This document shows positions 13,111 through 25,185 of a stretch of 64,000 nucleotides of DNA, in pieces. The stretch comes from Fasciola hepatica (taxonomy: Eukaryota; Platyhelminthes; Trematoda; Plagiorchiida; Fasciolidae), in NCBI GenBank assembly GCA_948099385.1, contig CANUEZ040000061.1, positions 10,260,001 to 10,324,000 on the forward strand, in the 5' to 3' direction. The position numbers were made by a program, and so were the translations under genes. Numbering within the stretch: the first letter of the stretch is position 1; every line of letters begins with the position of its first letter. The notes beneath the pieces were generated by a model that was given only the letters and a program-made list of their open reading frames with translations, had not been told where the DNA came from and did not search any database.

Positions 13111-13990
13111 GACTTACAAAAGTGGATTGGTGAGTGCTCTCTTGGACAGATACCAGAAAATTTGTACAGAAGATCTGCTGCAAAATGAAGAACAGTTTGT
13201 AAGAAGAACGCTGTTGACCAACGGTTACCCCAGATATTCTGATAAAAGATATCAGAAGCCAAAATTGGTGCGCCAGAAAACAATGAAGGTTAAAAACTGG
13301 CAAGTCTGTATCGCCTGCCTCTTCAAGGCAACTACTTATATAATCAAACAAAATGTAAACTTACATCAGCTCTAAGACTCACATGCACAGCAGTGCGGTT
13401 GCTTTTGCTGCAGACGACCAAATGGTTGTTTTCAAAATCACTCAAACAGTCTTGCTGACCCCAATGTCTCACTTATTGTCTATCAGTTCACCTGCAGCTG
13501 CGGTGACGCATACATTGGCAGGAGTGACTGAGTGAGAACATAACCAAATGGCTGTCAAAACTGATGACTCAACCCGCTGCGGTAACGCACCGTGACGTGA
13601 AATCACCTGCTTCTCCGATTGCGGGACACTTAATTCCACCGGGTCACAAAGTCGACCTGCTCCCATGTTTCAGTTAATTGATGGACAATACGACACCGAA
13701 ACGAATAAAGTTCGACGAAGCGATTCTCATCATGATGCATCAGTAAGTGCTCTGTGCACAAAAACGACTGACTCAAAATATTTGCCTACCTTGGCATTTA
13801 CCCAACAGACCCCACTCTCCTCAACTTAAGAACTGTAAGAACTGTCAATCCTGCCTAATATACTGTTACATTTACCCACTCACCACCTACTGTACCGTCT
13901 ATATATACTGACATATTTTAAGTTCGCGGTTTATAGGAGTAAACGAAGTGTCTTCATCTCGCACTTTCCTCTGTTCTCGTGAATTATAAT
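13111..13990 (+). mobile_element. Penelope-like element fragment with GIY-YIG endonuclease, inserted in the RTE
   Basis: The fragment begins in the region after the RT core (VSALLDRYQKICTED, about 13,127), continues with RRTLLTNGYPR and QKPKLV, and reaches a GIY-YIG endonuclease start reading IVYQFTCSCGDAYIGRSD at 13,475-13,526, ended by TGA. Downstream, other frames give HHDASVSALCTK near 13,730. The order RT tail then Cys-rich YIG endonuclease is diagnostic of Penelope-like elements. The RT core is missing, so the copy is 5'-truncated. A close relative lies at 54,200-54,935. Confidence 0.8.
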
Positions 13991-14604
13991 TGCAATACTG
14001 TTCATCGCCAAGAATCACCGAATTTCCCTTGCAAGTACTTGGTGAGAGAGATAAACAGTTATGTCTTCAGTTATAAGTGACTGCCACAACTGTGAAACTT
14101 GGAGTAGAAAAGGCTGTGAGACCCCGAAGTGAACAGGAGTGGGAACAATTTGGGTAACAACGGAGTACTGTTTACCATCGATGCTGACAGACAGAGACAG
14201 GCTCAAACCAAGTGTTTCAGACAAAATGATTACCTCTCGCTGCCCATGTATCCATTCTTTCTCAGATAGCCTAAACTACAGTGTAGGCATGTAAGTAGTA
14301 TGTTATTGTATCTGAATTACATGACAAACTACATCCAGATACAATAGCATAATACCCATATCAAAAATCGAAAATTCACACTGTGTCCTCATTCTGGAGA
14401 CTGTCCTTGACTAACCGACGAAACAACTTCCGAAGAATCACCTTGTGATTCCAAAAAATGCACTGTTTATCCACACATACTCTTCACGGTCCAAATGAGA
14501 CTGAGGTGGCTTTGTGTGCGGTGTGCTCTGGTATGGGGATGATTGGGCAGGAGAATACCGAGTATGCACACCTTATGAGCAGCGATAACCGCAAAACCTA
14601 ACAA
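13991..14604. other. Unassigned DNA between the Penelope-like fragment and the resumed RTE
   Basis: This lies inside the interruption of the RTE reading frame, so it is part of the Penelope-like insertion (3' UTR) or of a further insertion. It holds the hairpin at 14,298-14,355. No coding motif is seen. Confidence 0.4.
14298..14355. repeat. Imperfect inverted repeat (hairpin)
   Basis: GTATGTTATTGTATCTG (14,298-14,314) is complementary to CAGATACAATAGCATAATAC (14,336-14,355) except for a few mismatches or small gaps, around a loop of about 21 nt. The perfect core is TATTGTATCTG / CAGATACAATA. Confidence 0.75.
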
Positions 14605-15330
14605 TATAGTAATGTATGGGATGCCAGTGGCACCTTCAAAGCGTAAGATGATTCTTCACGACTGTTTTGGCTCAACACGAAGTCTTGTGTTGGCAGGGGA
14701 AGCTCTAGTTGAAGTAGATAAGTTTTGTTACCTGAGCAGTTACATCTCACCTGGTGGACAGATGTCACATGAATTGCCATCGCATTCATAGGATGCGCTT
14801 TTAGCTTTTGCTAACCTCTGTCATTCGTGGAGCCTGCGCGACATCCGATTGTCTGTCAGGGGTTGAATGCAAAATGCGGAGGTTGGGCCCGTTCTTTTAT
14901 GCGGTTCGGATACATGGCTATTGATGGTAGAATATAGACGAAGACTGTCGGTGTTTGAGTACAGATGTCTTCGTAGCACTGTCCGAATACGGTGGGAACA
15001 CCGAAGCAGCAATGATGAGGTTAGGAGTAAGATGTTGGGAATCAGAGGTCATTCTCTGGATCAAGTACCGAGTCTAAGCAGATTAAGGTTGTTGGGACAT
15101 ATGTTATGCATGCCCACCAATAGAATTTCTTGGCGTACGCTGTTCTTTGAGGCAAGTAGTGGTTGGAAGGTAGGTCGAGGTGGTCAGTCCATGACATGGC
15201 AAAAAGGTGTGAAAACTTTGACCAGTGGACTTGGCCAAACAGGACGTGTTAGACTTCCATGTTAGGGTCCATGTCACTCGCCAAACAAGATGGCTGGAAA
15301 GATTAAGTGATAAGGCTAGGTGTGCTGCCA
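14605..15330 (+). pseudogene. RTE RT thumb and conserved C-terminal region (broken)
   Basis: Translation resumes with VAPSKRKMILHDCFGSTRS (about 14,625), LVLAGEALVEVDKFCYLSSY and LLAFANLCHSWSLRDIRL. It then enters an open stretch (14,867-15,265) containing GPVLLCGSDTWLL, RRLSVFEYRCLRS and LSRLRLLGHML, the conserved C-terminal block of RTE proteins. The frame continues past a stop as TRQTRWLERLSDKA near 15,276. Apart from a few stops this is the best-preserved part of the element. Confidence 0.85.
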
Positions 15331-15496
15331 GGGGCGTAGTTGCATTGGATCTCTTTCTTTTTCGTTATGATTTCCGTTCCCTGATTTGCTATCGGTAATT
15401 TTCCACTTTCTTCCTATTTTTCACCCTTGACATGATGATGCTGGAAGATAGCCACCGAGACCAGAGCACAGGATTGCGAGGTTAATGGTTGAATGG
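15331..15496 (+). other. RTE 3' UTR
   Basis: About 160 bp between the end of the C-terminal frame and the tandem array. It ends with GGTTAATGGTTGAATGG and continues directly into ACTG-AACTG units. RTE elements characteristically end in short tandem units instead of poly(A), which fits this arrangement. Confidence 0.65.
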
Positions 15497-18400
15497 ACTG
15501 AACTGAACTGAACTGAACTGAACTGAACTGAACTGAACTGAACTGAACTGAACTGAACTGAACTGAACTGAACTGAACTGAACTGAACTGAACTGAACTG
15601 AACTGAACTGAACTGAACTGAACTGAACTGAACTGAACTGAACTGAACTGAACTGAACTGAACTGAACTGAACTGAACTGAACTGAACTGAACTGAACTG
15701 AACTGAACTGAACTGAACTGAACTGAACTGAACTGAACTGAACTGAACTGAACTGAACTGAACTGAACTGAACTGAACTGAACTGAACTGAACTGAACTG
15801 AACTGAACTGAACTGAACTGAACTGAACTGAACTGAACTGAACTGAACTGAACTGAACTGAACTGAACTGAACTGAACTGAACTGAACTGAACTGAACTG
15901 AACTGAACTGAACTGAACTGAACTGAACTGAACTGAACTGAACTGAACTGAACTGAACTGAACTGAACTGAACTGAACTGAACTGAACTGAACTGAACTG
16001 AACTGAACTGAACTGAACTGAACTGAACTGAACTGAACTGAACTGAACTGAACTGAACTGAACTGAACTGAACTGAACTGAACTGAACTGAACTGAACTG
16101 AACTGAACTGAACTGAACTGAACTGAACTGAACTGAACTGAACTGAACTGAACTGAACTGAACTGAACTGAACTGAACTGAACTGAACTGAACTGAACTG
16201 AACTGAACTGAACTGAACTGAACTGAACTGAACTGAACTGAACTGAACTGAACTGAACTGAACTGAACTGAACTGAACTGAACTGAACTGAACTGAACTG
16301 AACTGAACTGAACTGAACTGAACTGAACTGAACTGAACTGAACTGAACTGAACTGAACTGAACTGAACTGAACTGAACTGAACTGAACTGAACTGAACTG
16401 AACTGAACTGAACTGAACTGAACTGAACTGAACTGAACTGAACTGAACTGAACTGAACTGAACTGAACTGAACTGAACTGAACTGAACTGAACTGAACTG
16501 AACTGAACTGAACTGAACTGAACTGAACTGAACTGAACTGAACTGAACTGAACTGAACTGAACTGAACTGAACTGAACTGAACTGAACTGAACTGAACTG
16601 AACTGAACTGAACTGAACTGAACTGAACTGAACTGAACTGAACTGAACTGAACTGAACTGAACTGAACTGAACTGAACTGAACTGAACTGAACTGAACTG
16701 AACTGAACTGAACTGAACTGAACTGAACTGAACTGAACTGAACTGAACTGAACTGAACTGAACTGAACTGAACTGAACTGAACTGAACTGAACTGAACTG
16801 AACTGAACTGAACTGAACTGAACTGAACTGAACTGAACTGAACTGAACTGAACTGAACTGAACTGAACTGAACTGAACTGAACTGAACTGAACTGAACTG
16901 AACTGAACTGAACTGAACTGAACTGAACTGAACTGAACTGAACTGAACTGAACTGAACTGAACTGAACTGAACTGAACTGAACTGAACTGAACTGAACTG
17001 AACTGAACTGAACTGAACTGAACTGAACTGAACTGAACTGAACTGAACTGAACTGAACTGAACTGAACTGAACTGAACTGAACTGAACTGAACTGAACTG
17101 AACTGAACTGAACTGAACTGAACTGAACTGAACTGAACTGAACTGAACTGAACTGAACTGAACTGAACTGAACTGAACTGAACTGAACTGAACTGAACTG
17201 AACTGAACTGAACTGAACTGAACTGAACTGAACTGAACTGAACTGAACTGAACTGAACTGAACTGAACTGAACTGAACTGAACTGAACTGAACTGAACTG
17301 AACTGAACTGAACTGAACTGAACTGAACTGAACTGAACTGAACTGAACTGAACTGAACTGAACTGAACTGAACTGAACTGAACTGAACTGAACTGAACTG
17401 AACTGAACTGAACTGAACTGAACTGAACTGAACTGAACTGAACTGAACTGAACTGAACTGAACTGAACTGAACTGAACTGAACTGAACTGAACTGAACTG
17501 AACTGAACTGAACTGAACTGAACTGAACTGAACTGAACTGAACTGAACTGAACTGAACTGAACTGAACTGAACTGAACTGAACTGAACTGAACTGAACTG
17601 AACTGAACTGAACTGAACTGAACTGAACTGAACTGAACTGAACTGAACTGAACTGAACTGAACTGAACTGAACTGAACTGAACTGAACTGAACTGAACTG
17701 AACTGAACTGAACTGAACTGAACTGAACTGAACTGAACTGAACTGAACTGAACTGAACTGAACTGAACTGAACTGAACTGAACTGAACTGAACTGAACTG
17801 AACTGAACTGAACTGAACTGAACTGAACTGAACTGAACTGAACTGAACTGAACTGAACTGAACTGAACTGAACTGAACTGAACTGAACTGAACTGAACTG
17901 AACTGAACTGAACTGAACTGAACTGAACTGAACTGAACTGAACTGAACTGAACTGAACTGAACTGAACTGAACTGAACTGAACTGAACTGAACTGAACTG
18001 AACTGAACTGAACTGAACTGAACTGAACTGAACTGAACTGAACTGAACTGAACTGAACTGAACTGAACTGAACTGAACTGAACTGAACTGAACTGAACTG
18101 AACTGAACTGAACTGAACTGAACTGAACTGAACTGAACTGAACTGAACTGAACTGAACTGAACTGAACTGAACTGAACTGAACTGAACTGAACTGAACTG
18201 AACTGAACTGAACTGAACTGAACTGAACTGAACTGAACTGAACTGAACTGAACTGAACTGAACTGAACTGAACTGAACTGAACTGAACTGAACTGAACTG
18301 AACTGAACTGAACTGAACTGAACTGAACTGAACTGAACTGAACTGAACTGAACTGAACTGAACTGAACTGAACTGAACTGAACTGAACTGAACTGAACTG

Positions 18401-18892
18401 AACTGAACTGAACTGAACTGAACTGAACTGAACTGAACTGAACTGAACTGAACTGAACTGAACTGAACTGAACTGAACTGAACTGAACTGAACTGAACTG
18501 AACTGAACTGAACTGAACTGAACTGAACTGAACTGAACTGAACTGAACTGAACTGAACTGAACTGAACTGAACTGAACTGAACTGAACTGAACTGAACTG
18601 AACTGAACTGAACTGAACTGAACTGAACTGAACTGAACTGAACTGAACTGAACTGAACTGAACTGAACTGAACTGAACTGAACTGAACTGAACTGAACTG
18701 AACTGAACTGAACTGAACTGAACTGAACTGAACTGAACTGAACTGAACTGAACTGAACTGAACTGAACTGAACTGAACTGAACTGAACTGAACTGAACTG
18801 AACTGAACTGAACTGAACTGAACTGAACTGAACTGAACTGAACTGAACTGAACTGAACTGAACTGAACTGAACTGAACTGAACTGAACTGAA
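15497..18892. repeat. (AACTG)n pentanucleotide array, about 679 copies
   Basis: A 3.4-kb array with no interruption that I can find by eye; it ends at AACCAGCGTA. It starts exactly at the RTE 3' end, which suggests that it is the element's tail unit expanded in place. The minus strand reads (CAGTT)n, which lacks stops in any frame because 5 and 3 are coprime, creating a spurious 1142-codon frame of FSSVQ repeats (15,482-18,910). That frame has no supporting gene context. Confidence 0.97.
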
Positions 18893-21514
18893 CCAGCGTA
18901 TTCGCATCAACTTCTTCCGATTAATACCGTTTCACGAATAATGCAAGAAAATATTGTTATGAAGTCGAACGACTCAGCAACTGACGTACGAATGAGACAG
19001 ATCGGAAATCAAGGTTTGCTGAAATAGGGAAAACGAGAGCCGTTAGTATAAAAAGGCAGAAAGACGGACACGCGTTCAACCAGCTCATAACACACAATGA
19101 CACTGATCATATCAGCAATAAGGATTGTAAGGTGGGATTTAGAATAACCGATGGTTGAAAATGGAAAGAAGGCTGTGACGTGGTTTGGGGTCGGAAATAG
19201 AAAGAAATCAGTTTTTTTGGTAAGGTAAGGTCTGACCAATTGTACCCATATAATTACGTTTCACTGGGAGCTGCGAATGTAAAGAACTGACATAAACCGC
19301 CACTCCCATCTTCTCTGATCTAAGTGTTGGTGCCTGTTGATGCACGTGCTGAGCTCCGGCTCATCGGGTTTTCATTCCTTCTATTCCTATGAAAATCGTT
19401 TGCGTGCAACCCCCACCCAGGAGCGCTGCGTCCAGCATACAGCCGATGACCTTCACAGTTTCTGCATCCGTGCGTCGAACTGCCGTTGTTCTCATTATCG
19501 TTATTTCCACTGTGTCGTGATCGCGTTAGTTATCATGTCACATGTATTGTTCGCATAGTACACCAGCGTTGTTGATGAGTCGGTGTATTCCGGGGTAATT
19601 GAATTAACTGGATCTTTTTTAATTTTGCATCTCATCAAAACTGATAAAACTTTTGTTCATATAGTAGGTAAACAAGCTGAATACAAACACTGTAAATCAG
19701 AATACGAGCTGCCAACTTAAATATGAATTTCGTCTAAGACAACAGTCTCAACTTTTGCCACTGAATTCGAGTTATTTCAGGGATCAAAAAGGATCATCCA
19801 TGCATGAGATAAATTTAATTCGAGGGAAGATCACACACCAAACCTTCCGTTAATAAAGTAATGGGAAAGCTTATGATAGTGGTGAATATTTAAATAATGT
19901 TTAAAGATCATTATGAAATACCATGATATCTAGTGCAAGATTTACAGTTCGAGAGTAGATTTTTCAATAAGCAACAAGGTTTTCTTCAAAAATATGAATC
20001 GTACTTCAGAAATGTAGAAAGAAATGGCATATAGAACACGTTTCTATTAATCTCTTAAACTGGTCAGGTTATTTTCTGTTTCAGTACATGTCACCTATCG
20101 GTCACTGACATAACAGAACACGAATGCAGTGGGAAATTTTGACAGCTCGTGAGGATAGAAATACTAAGTGGACACAGAGTAGGGTAACCAGGGTCCAGAA
20201 CAAGGAGCCGGAACATGGAAATGGGAACTTTCTTCCATACAATGATGATGGTACTCTATTTTGGCATGTGTTAATAATTTACTTGAGTGTCCAGTTCACG
20301 TCAAAATAGCAATAACCGTAAGAAATGTTTTCTAATGGGAAAATGGGACTTGAATGTCTATTTATTCCTCTAGTTTCGCTTCCACTGATAAAGGCAGTTT
20401 ACTCCGCTAATCCTCATTCGTAATCAAAAAAGCAAAGTATCAAGTTGGCAAGAAAATTACGAGTATTACGAGTGCTGATTGAATTGACACACGAGACACC
20501 TGGTGAGGGCATACGAATGGAGTCAGTTTGCTTTCCAATATGAAATATGACCTAATCTGTGTCCCTTACCAGAAATTTAGGGTTGTGCAAAAACAAAAAC
20601 ATACCGACTAGTAATTAGACGTAGGAAAATGCATGAAGGTGAATCATGCCATACACGAAGTTGTCTTAGCAAACGTTGTTGATGCTGAAAATGCTGTCAT
20701 CCATACCCGACATGCTTCCACAACCAAAAGGATAGAATTCTTATAACCTGTTTCATTGCCGGCTCACTATTCTATTAACAGTCAATTTCGGTTGTGAATT
20801 CTAGGCCTTATACATATTCATTCACTTGGAAACATCTGGAACTGACAATAATCAATTCCAACAGGATTTGATCACCGAGGTGATGAAATACAAAGTGGAC
20901 AAGCAAACGTTTAATCTTTTGGGCTAACACAAGATGGCTTCCTTTAAGTCATACATACCAATTTTACAGCCTTCGTGGTCTGACTTGTTCAAGTACTACT
21001 CTATTCCCTTCGTAGAACCGACGTGCCGACCGAGCGTACAATGTAGCTGAGCCCTTCTAACGCTGATCAGTTTGTCGCGGTTATTTCCCAATCTAGTTGA
21101 ACAATTCAGTCACTGACTTTTTATTACACCCTAGTTCATTGCAATGTCAAGACATTTTCATTCAAACAGTCTCGAGGTCCAGTATTCAGCTCTGTAAACT
21201 TGGCGCTGCATTTCTTGCGTAGGTAGTTTCTAAAATTATCCATACGTTTTCGCAATTATGTAAAAAGAAAAATAGAACAATTATTTCGCTACTAATTACT
21301 TTTTCAAGTTCACTAGGAAATTCATTTATATAACGAAACTTCGTTTACGAGACCCATCTGCCTTGCAGTGTGCCATCAACAAGTTGAATTTTCCGAATTA
21401 CCGACCTTCGTCGCCTTGCTGCTCAATCTTTAAAAAATCGAAAGGTAAAGGAGAATATAATCAAGTGTAATTGTATACTTTACGATTGTCACTACTATCC
21501 GGGATCTAATAGAC
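18893..21514. other. Unassigned non-coding DNA
   Basis: AT-rich, no recognised gene or element. Open frames at 19,009-19,239 (-) and 19,337-19,558 (+) have no motif. Confidence 0.4.
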
Positions 21515-21625
21515 AATGGAAAATTCGCTTGTGGTTTTCGCATCCAAATGTCCAACTCAGCGAGCTGGAATCGAACGGGTGACTTTCCGCTTACTGGGCA
21601 GATGTTCTTTTAACACACACTCACA
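21515..21625 (-). repeat. tRNA-derived SINE head, family B, copy 2
   Basis: On the minus strand a B box and T-arm region reads ACCCGTTCGATTCCAGCTCG (plus positions 21,561-21,580). It is preceded by CCAGTAAGCGGAAAGTC and followed by TTGGATGCGAAAA, matching the unit at 25,186 (CCAATAAGCGGAACGTC, TTGGATACGAAAA). The match continues beyond the tRNA-like part, which supports a SINE family. Confidence 0.6.
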
Positions 21626-21677
21626 CACACCTACACACACACACACACCTACGTACACACAACCACGTACACACACA
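21612..21677. repeat. Imperfect (AC)n microsatellite
   Basis: CA-rich tract with interruptions (TCACAC, CTACAC, CGTACAC). It lies beside the SINE head. The frames across it are low complexity. Confidence 0.85.
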
Positions 21678-22499
21678 GGTGCATACATTGCGGATATAGA
21701 GAAGTAAACATTTCGTTCGCTGTTCTTGATCGCGAAAGTAACACATGCCAGTCTGCAAACAGTGGATAACGTGAAATGTACCAGTGGCGTAGGCTGCACT
21801 GAAAGTTCAAACAATAAGCTGGTCGGTTATTTGGGACTCTCTTAAGGTAATACCAAGTTAATACACAAAATGCACGAAATATTTCGCACACGTAAAAGAC
21901 AGTTGGGTGCGTCATGAAATAAATCACATAATTGGCCTCGGTATCGGATTTCATCACCTCACTTCAAAAGGTTTGGCCGGTCCAACTTTGTGGCCCGGTT
22001 CAGTCCAGTGTTCAACCTTAGAATGCCGCGGATTTCGAATTCAGTGGACCAATTACGATTTATTGCGCGAATGATTTGCCTAACCATGGGCTTGCTTGCT
22101 ACAATGATATTCTTTGATCGGAGCATCAACCGGTTCTACCATTGCAAACGTCGTTAGCTCTTCGCTACGGTTTTATTCATCGTGCTGTCTTCGAATCACT
22201 TGCCTGATTCTGATTTTATCTACGCAAAGCCCGTCAGTGAAGTGCTTCGCGAAAACGCCCTTTTTAACTATGACATCTTCAGTCCGTTTTATACTGAACA
22301 ACTTGTGTTTCTAGTATTCAGTGCCCAATTTTTATTACAATGAGGACTGAGGTCAGTCTTTTATGTTAGAAACTGACGTCCTAGCAACAGTTCAGTGTAA
22401 TTTATCGACAGACTATCACTAACCAAAATGTTCTTTGTGCCCCTTATTTAAACCCTCCCAGCCCCGAACATTTTCAGTCATATCCCATGAGGTAGTTAG
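21678..22499. other. Unassigned non-coding DNA
   Basis: No recognised gene. A short frame at 22,114-22,314 (+) has no motif. Confidence 0.4.
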
Positions 22500-22585
22500 T
22501 CATGAATACGCACCTCCGCACACAGGGTATGAACCCGGTCCTTTCCACCTGTAAGGACTATGCGCTACCACCCCGCTACCCCATT
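22500..22585 (-). repeat. tRNA-derived SINE head (minus strand)
   Basis: The reverse complement has an A box GGTAGCGGGGTGGTAGCG (plus 22,563-22,580) and a B box CCGGGTTCATACCC (plus 22,524-22,537), then TGTGCGGAGGTGCG. That downstream sequence resembles what precedes the hammerhead in the units at 22,795 and 32,262. I do not see an intact hammerhead core after it, so this copy is truncated or eroded there. Confidence 0.55.
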
Positions 22586-22794
22586 CCTGTTTGGACTGAT
22601 CCGAATTATCGAGTTACTACTCATAAGTGATTGTGAAATATATACTAGCATCAAAAACGCGAAGCGGAGAAGACGTGTCTTATAGTGCGGCGTTCGCTTG
22701 GAGTTAAGGACACAGTGTTTCTGTTTCTCTTCGGAGATGTCGGGCATTGCTGGCTGACATAAATAACATCTGAGTAAACTTAACTTAATGATTC

Positions 22795-22925
22795 GGATGA
22801 GCCCGGATGGGAGCGGAGTGATGAAAAGGCCCGGGTTCAAACCCTGGACGCGGAGATGGATATGCACCATTGATGAGCTCTAACAAGAGCGAGACTCAAG
22901 TCTGGTGCTTCCGAGTGCAAGGCCG
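22795..22925 (+). repeat. tRNA-derived SINE, family A (hammerhead-bearing), copy 1
   Basis: B box CCGGGTTCAAACCC at 22,831-22,844 in a tRNA-like context with a weak A box, followed by GGACGCGGAGATGG and then a hammerhead-like module (22,864-22,908). The same order occurs at 32,262, 60,572 and 63,405. The 3' end is not clear. Family A resembles in organisation the schistosome Sm-alpha SINE, which is known to encode a hammerhead. Confidence 0.65.
22864..22908 (+). ncRNA. Hammerhead ribozyme-like motif (type I), copy 1
   Basis: Stem I pairs GCACCA (22,864-22,869) with TGGTGC (22,903-22,908), six perfect pairs. The core reads TTGATGA (normally CTGATGA). Stem II is GCTC-taacaa-GAGC (22,877-22,890), four perfect pairs. 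The second core strand is GAGA (normally GAAA). Stem III is ACT-CA-AGT, three pairs closed by two bases, followed by C, giving a GUC cleavage triplet. The two core changes probably inactivate this copy, yet all three helices are preserved. Confidence 0.7.
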
Positions 22926-25185
22926 GTCGGACAACCTGAGGTTTGTAGGTGAAAGGTGGAGTCCGAAGGACAGTCAACCGAGCGACATTTGTCACCAAAT
23001 CCCAAAAACTAATCACAAGTAATTGCGAGATATATGCGTAGTTAGTCATCGCAACTTGACGAAAGCCCTATGGTGTCCTTATTAGAAAAGTAAACAGAAA
23101 ACAAACCTGCTACCAACTTCCTTGCTCCCATGGGCAAACCAAGGAGTCACGTTCAAGACACGGTACGTGACTAGAGCAATCCATGATTCCCATGTCAGTA
23201 AGTAAAAGCGACAACAAACAACACAGCATGAGCTAGCATTTGGTAACATTGCTCTTCTCAGATCATGTCATCGGGATGGTGACAAACGGGTATTAGGTGC
23301 AGCTGGTGCCGGCTCCATTTAGGCTTTGTTGTTTATCTAAAAATCAAGCTGTTTGTTTATAAAATGCCTACTTATCGGTTGATTGCATTTTTCTTTGTTT
23401 ACACATTTGAGGTGATGAAAACTGAAGCCATACTGGTTATCGCAGTGTAGGTTAATTGACTGTTTCTCCGCTCTCTCCATTTTGGTTACAGGACTCCCTA
23501 GATCAGACAATGATTCCAATCTGTGCTAAGCATCACACAGCCAAGTTTGTGTCTCGATTTTCTTCAAACTTTCAATGCCGTATCAAAGTGATTTAGTGCA
23601 TCTGCCCGTGTTCTGCCTGCATCGAGCCGCGTGGATTAGTCAGTGAAAGGGACACGTGTGGGAAAACGTGTGCGTGTGTGCTTTCACGTAATAGGTGACG
23701 AGATGGTAATTAGAAGCTTTGCTGAGCTGGACTAAAGAAAAATTTCTGTAGCCCCCTTTTCCGAAAGAGAGAGAAAGAGTAAAAACAAGTGCGTAATTAA
23801 CTCGAACCAGGAAGTCATACCGTAGCACAGTTGACAAAATGACAGATGGTGAGGTGTGAATTACCATCTAGATGAACCTTGGATTTGGAAGTTCACTTAA
23901 TGGCAAAATTCGCTATTTCCGTATGTTCACTGCGAGGCCGATGTGAACCATTGATTACGCCACCGTGCTAAATCGATGCAAAATTCGTTTACTGATCACC
24001 TGTTCAATAAAAACTGGAAAAGTTATGTCACTGTTAATTTGCCTCTATCCAGTGCTGTTGTTTGTATGAGAAAACGGGTAAAAGTTCTGTAAATGACCAA
24101 AGATATTTCTGAACAGTTGGTCAAAACCCACGAGACAACCTTTTCTACACTGCCAAAACTGCGCATAAAGTATTGGATACGCGGTATTAGTCATCATTCC
24201 TCAAGATTTGTCGTGCCTCTATCCAAAAAAACTTTCTGTGTGTTTGATTCGCGAAGAAGCTTACCATTTGGAAAACCTTTGGGAGTAATCAATCCGTGGC
24301 GTGACAAATATATACAAAACGTCTGAATAGGATGTGTCAGGCAGGCTGATTGGACTCCCCTAGACAGTCGGCTGAAAACAGTGCGCATTGCAGTCTGAGT
24401 GAGTTACTGTGGTAATCCGGGCAGCTTTGTGCACGATATGATGCGTTGTAGTATTGTGTCCATCAGCGAGTGCAAGCCTCAACCAACCAGACGTACGCAG
24501 AACCAATTGGTTAGATCATCGAGATAAAACTTGATCGCATTTTGATTGGTCAGTAAATTGAATACCAATGGTATCGCGAACAGATTGGTGTATGAGCGGA
24601 TACATTGTGCATGAACGAGCACTTCGTTCACTTATCATCTACCTTACTTCTAAGGGACAGAATTGGTGTTTCTTGAAATGAAGCGACATCTCTATTATAG
24701 GTTTTTCTTTTCTTCAGCAACACGGTTCTGATCGACTCTCCCTTTTATTGAAACAAAAGCAATTTGTGAAACTATGGGTAAGCCAAATTAATTTTCGACG
24801 CATAGGTTTTCCAAACAATCTCCGCTTATCGATTTGCGGAGATTACAATGAAAGTCTGTAATATAAAACTACTGACCTCAGTTATGACAATCATTGTTAT
24901 ATATAATATCTCTATAACTTAGAAAAAAATGTCGACCAATTCGTGGTCGAACATGTATTTCTTGACAGTTATACATGGGTATTTGCAGTGACCCATGAGT
25001 GGCCCATTCAGGAGAGTTCCCAATATAGTGTGGAGATGAATATCGTTTTTCCATGTGGGTTCAAATACTGTGTGAAATACCAAAAGCGGAATTGGAATCT
25101 AACTGAAGTTCGACTAATAAAACTGGAACAGTCACTGTGTATCACTGTTTATTCCCTTGCGTAATTCAGACCGGAGTGACCGTGC
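22926..25185. other. Unassigned non-coding DNA
   Basis: No gene or transposon domain recognised. Frames at 24,093-24,326 (+) and 24,194-24,388 (-) overlap each other and lack motifs. Confidence 0.4.

Larger units (their letters stand above)
10919..15496 (+). mobile_element. RTE-clade non-LTR retrotransposon, decayed, with a nested insertion
   Basis: The order AP-like endonuclease, linker, reverse transcriptase, C-terminal conserved region, 3' UTR and short-unit 3' tail is that of an RTE-clade element. The frame is broken by many stops and frameshifts, so it is dead. The RT is split: the catalytic part ends near 13,110 and the downstream part resumes near 14,605, leaving 1.5 kb of foreign sequence. 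Its 3' end runs straight into the AACTG array at 15,497. It is probably near full length, although the 5' end is uncertain. Confidence 0.85.

Noticed and set aside
15497..18892. CRISPR array or centromeric satellite
   Set aside because: There are no spacers, and the unit is 5 bp directly joined to a retrotransposon end, so a tail expansion explains it better.
15482..18910. 1142-codon minus-strand open frame encoding FSSVQ repeats
   Set aside because: It is an arithmetic by-product of a pentamer array: (CAGTT)n has no stop in any frame. There is no start context, flanking domain or non-repeat coding sequence.
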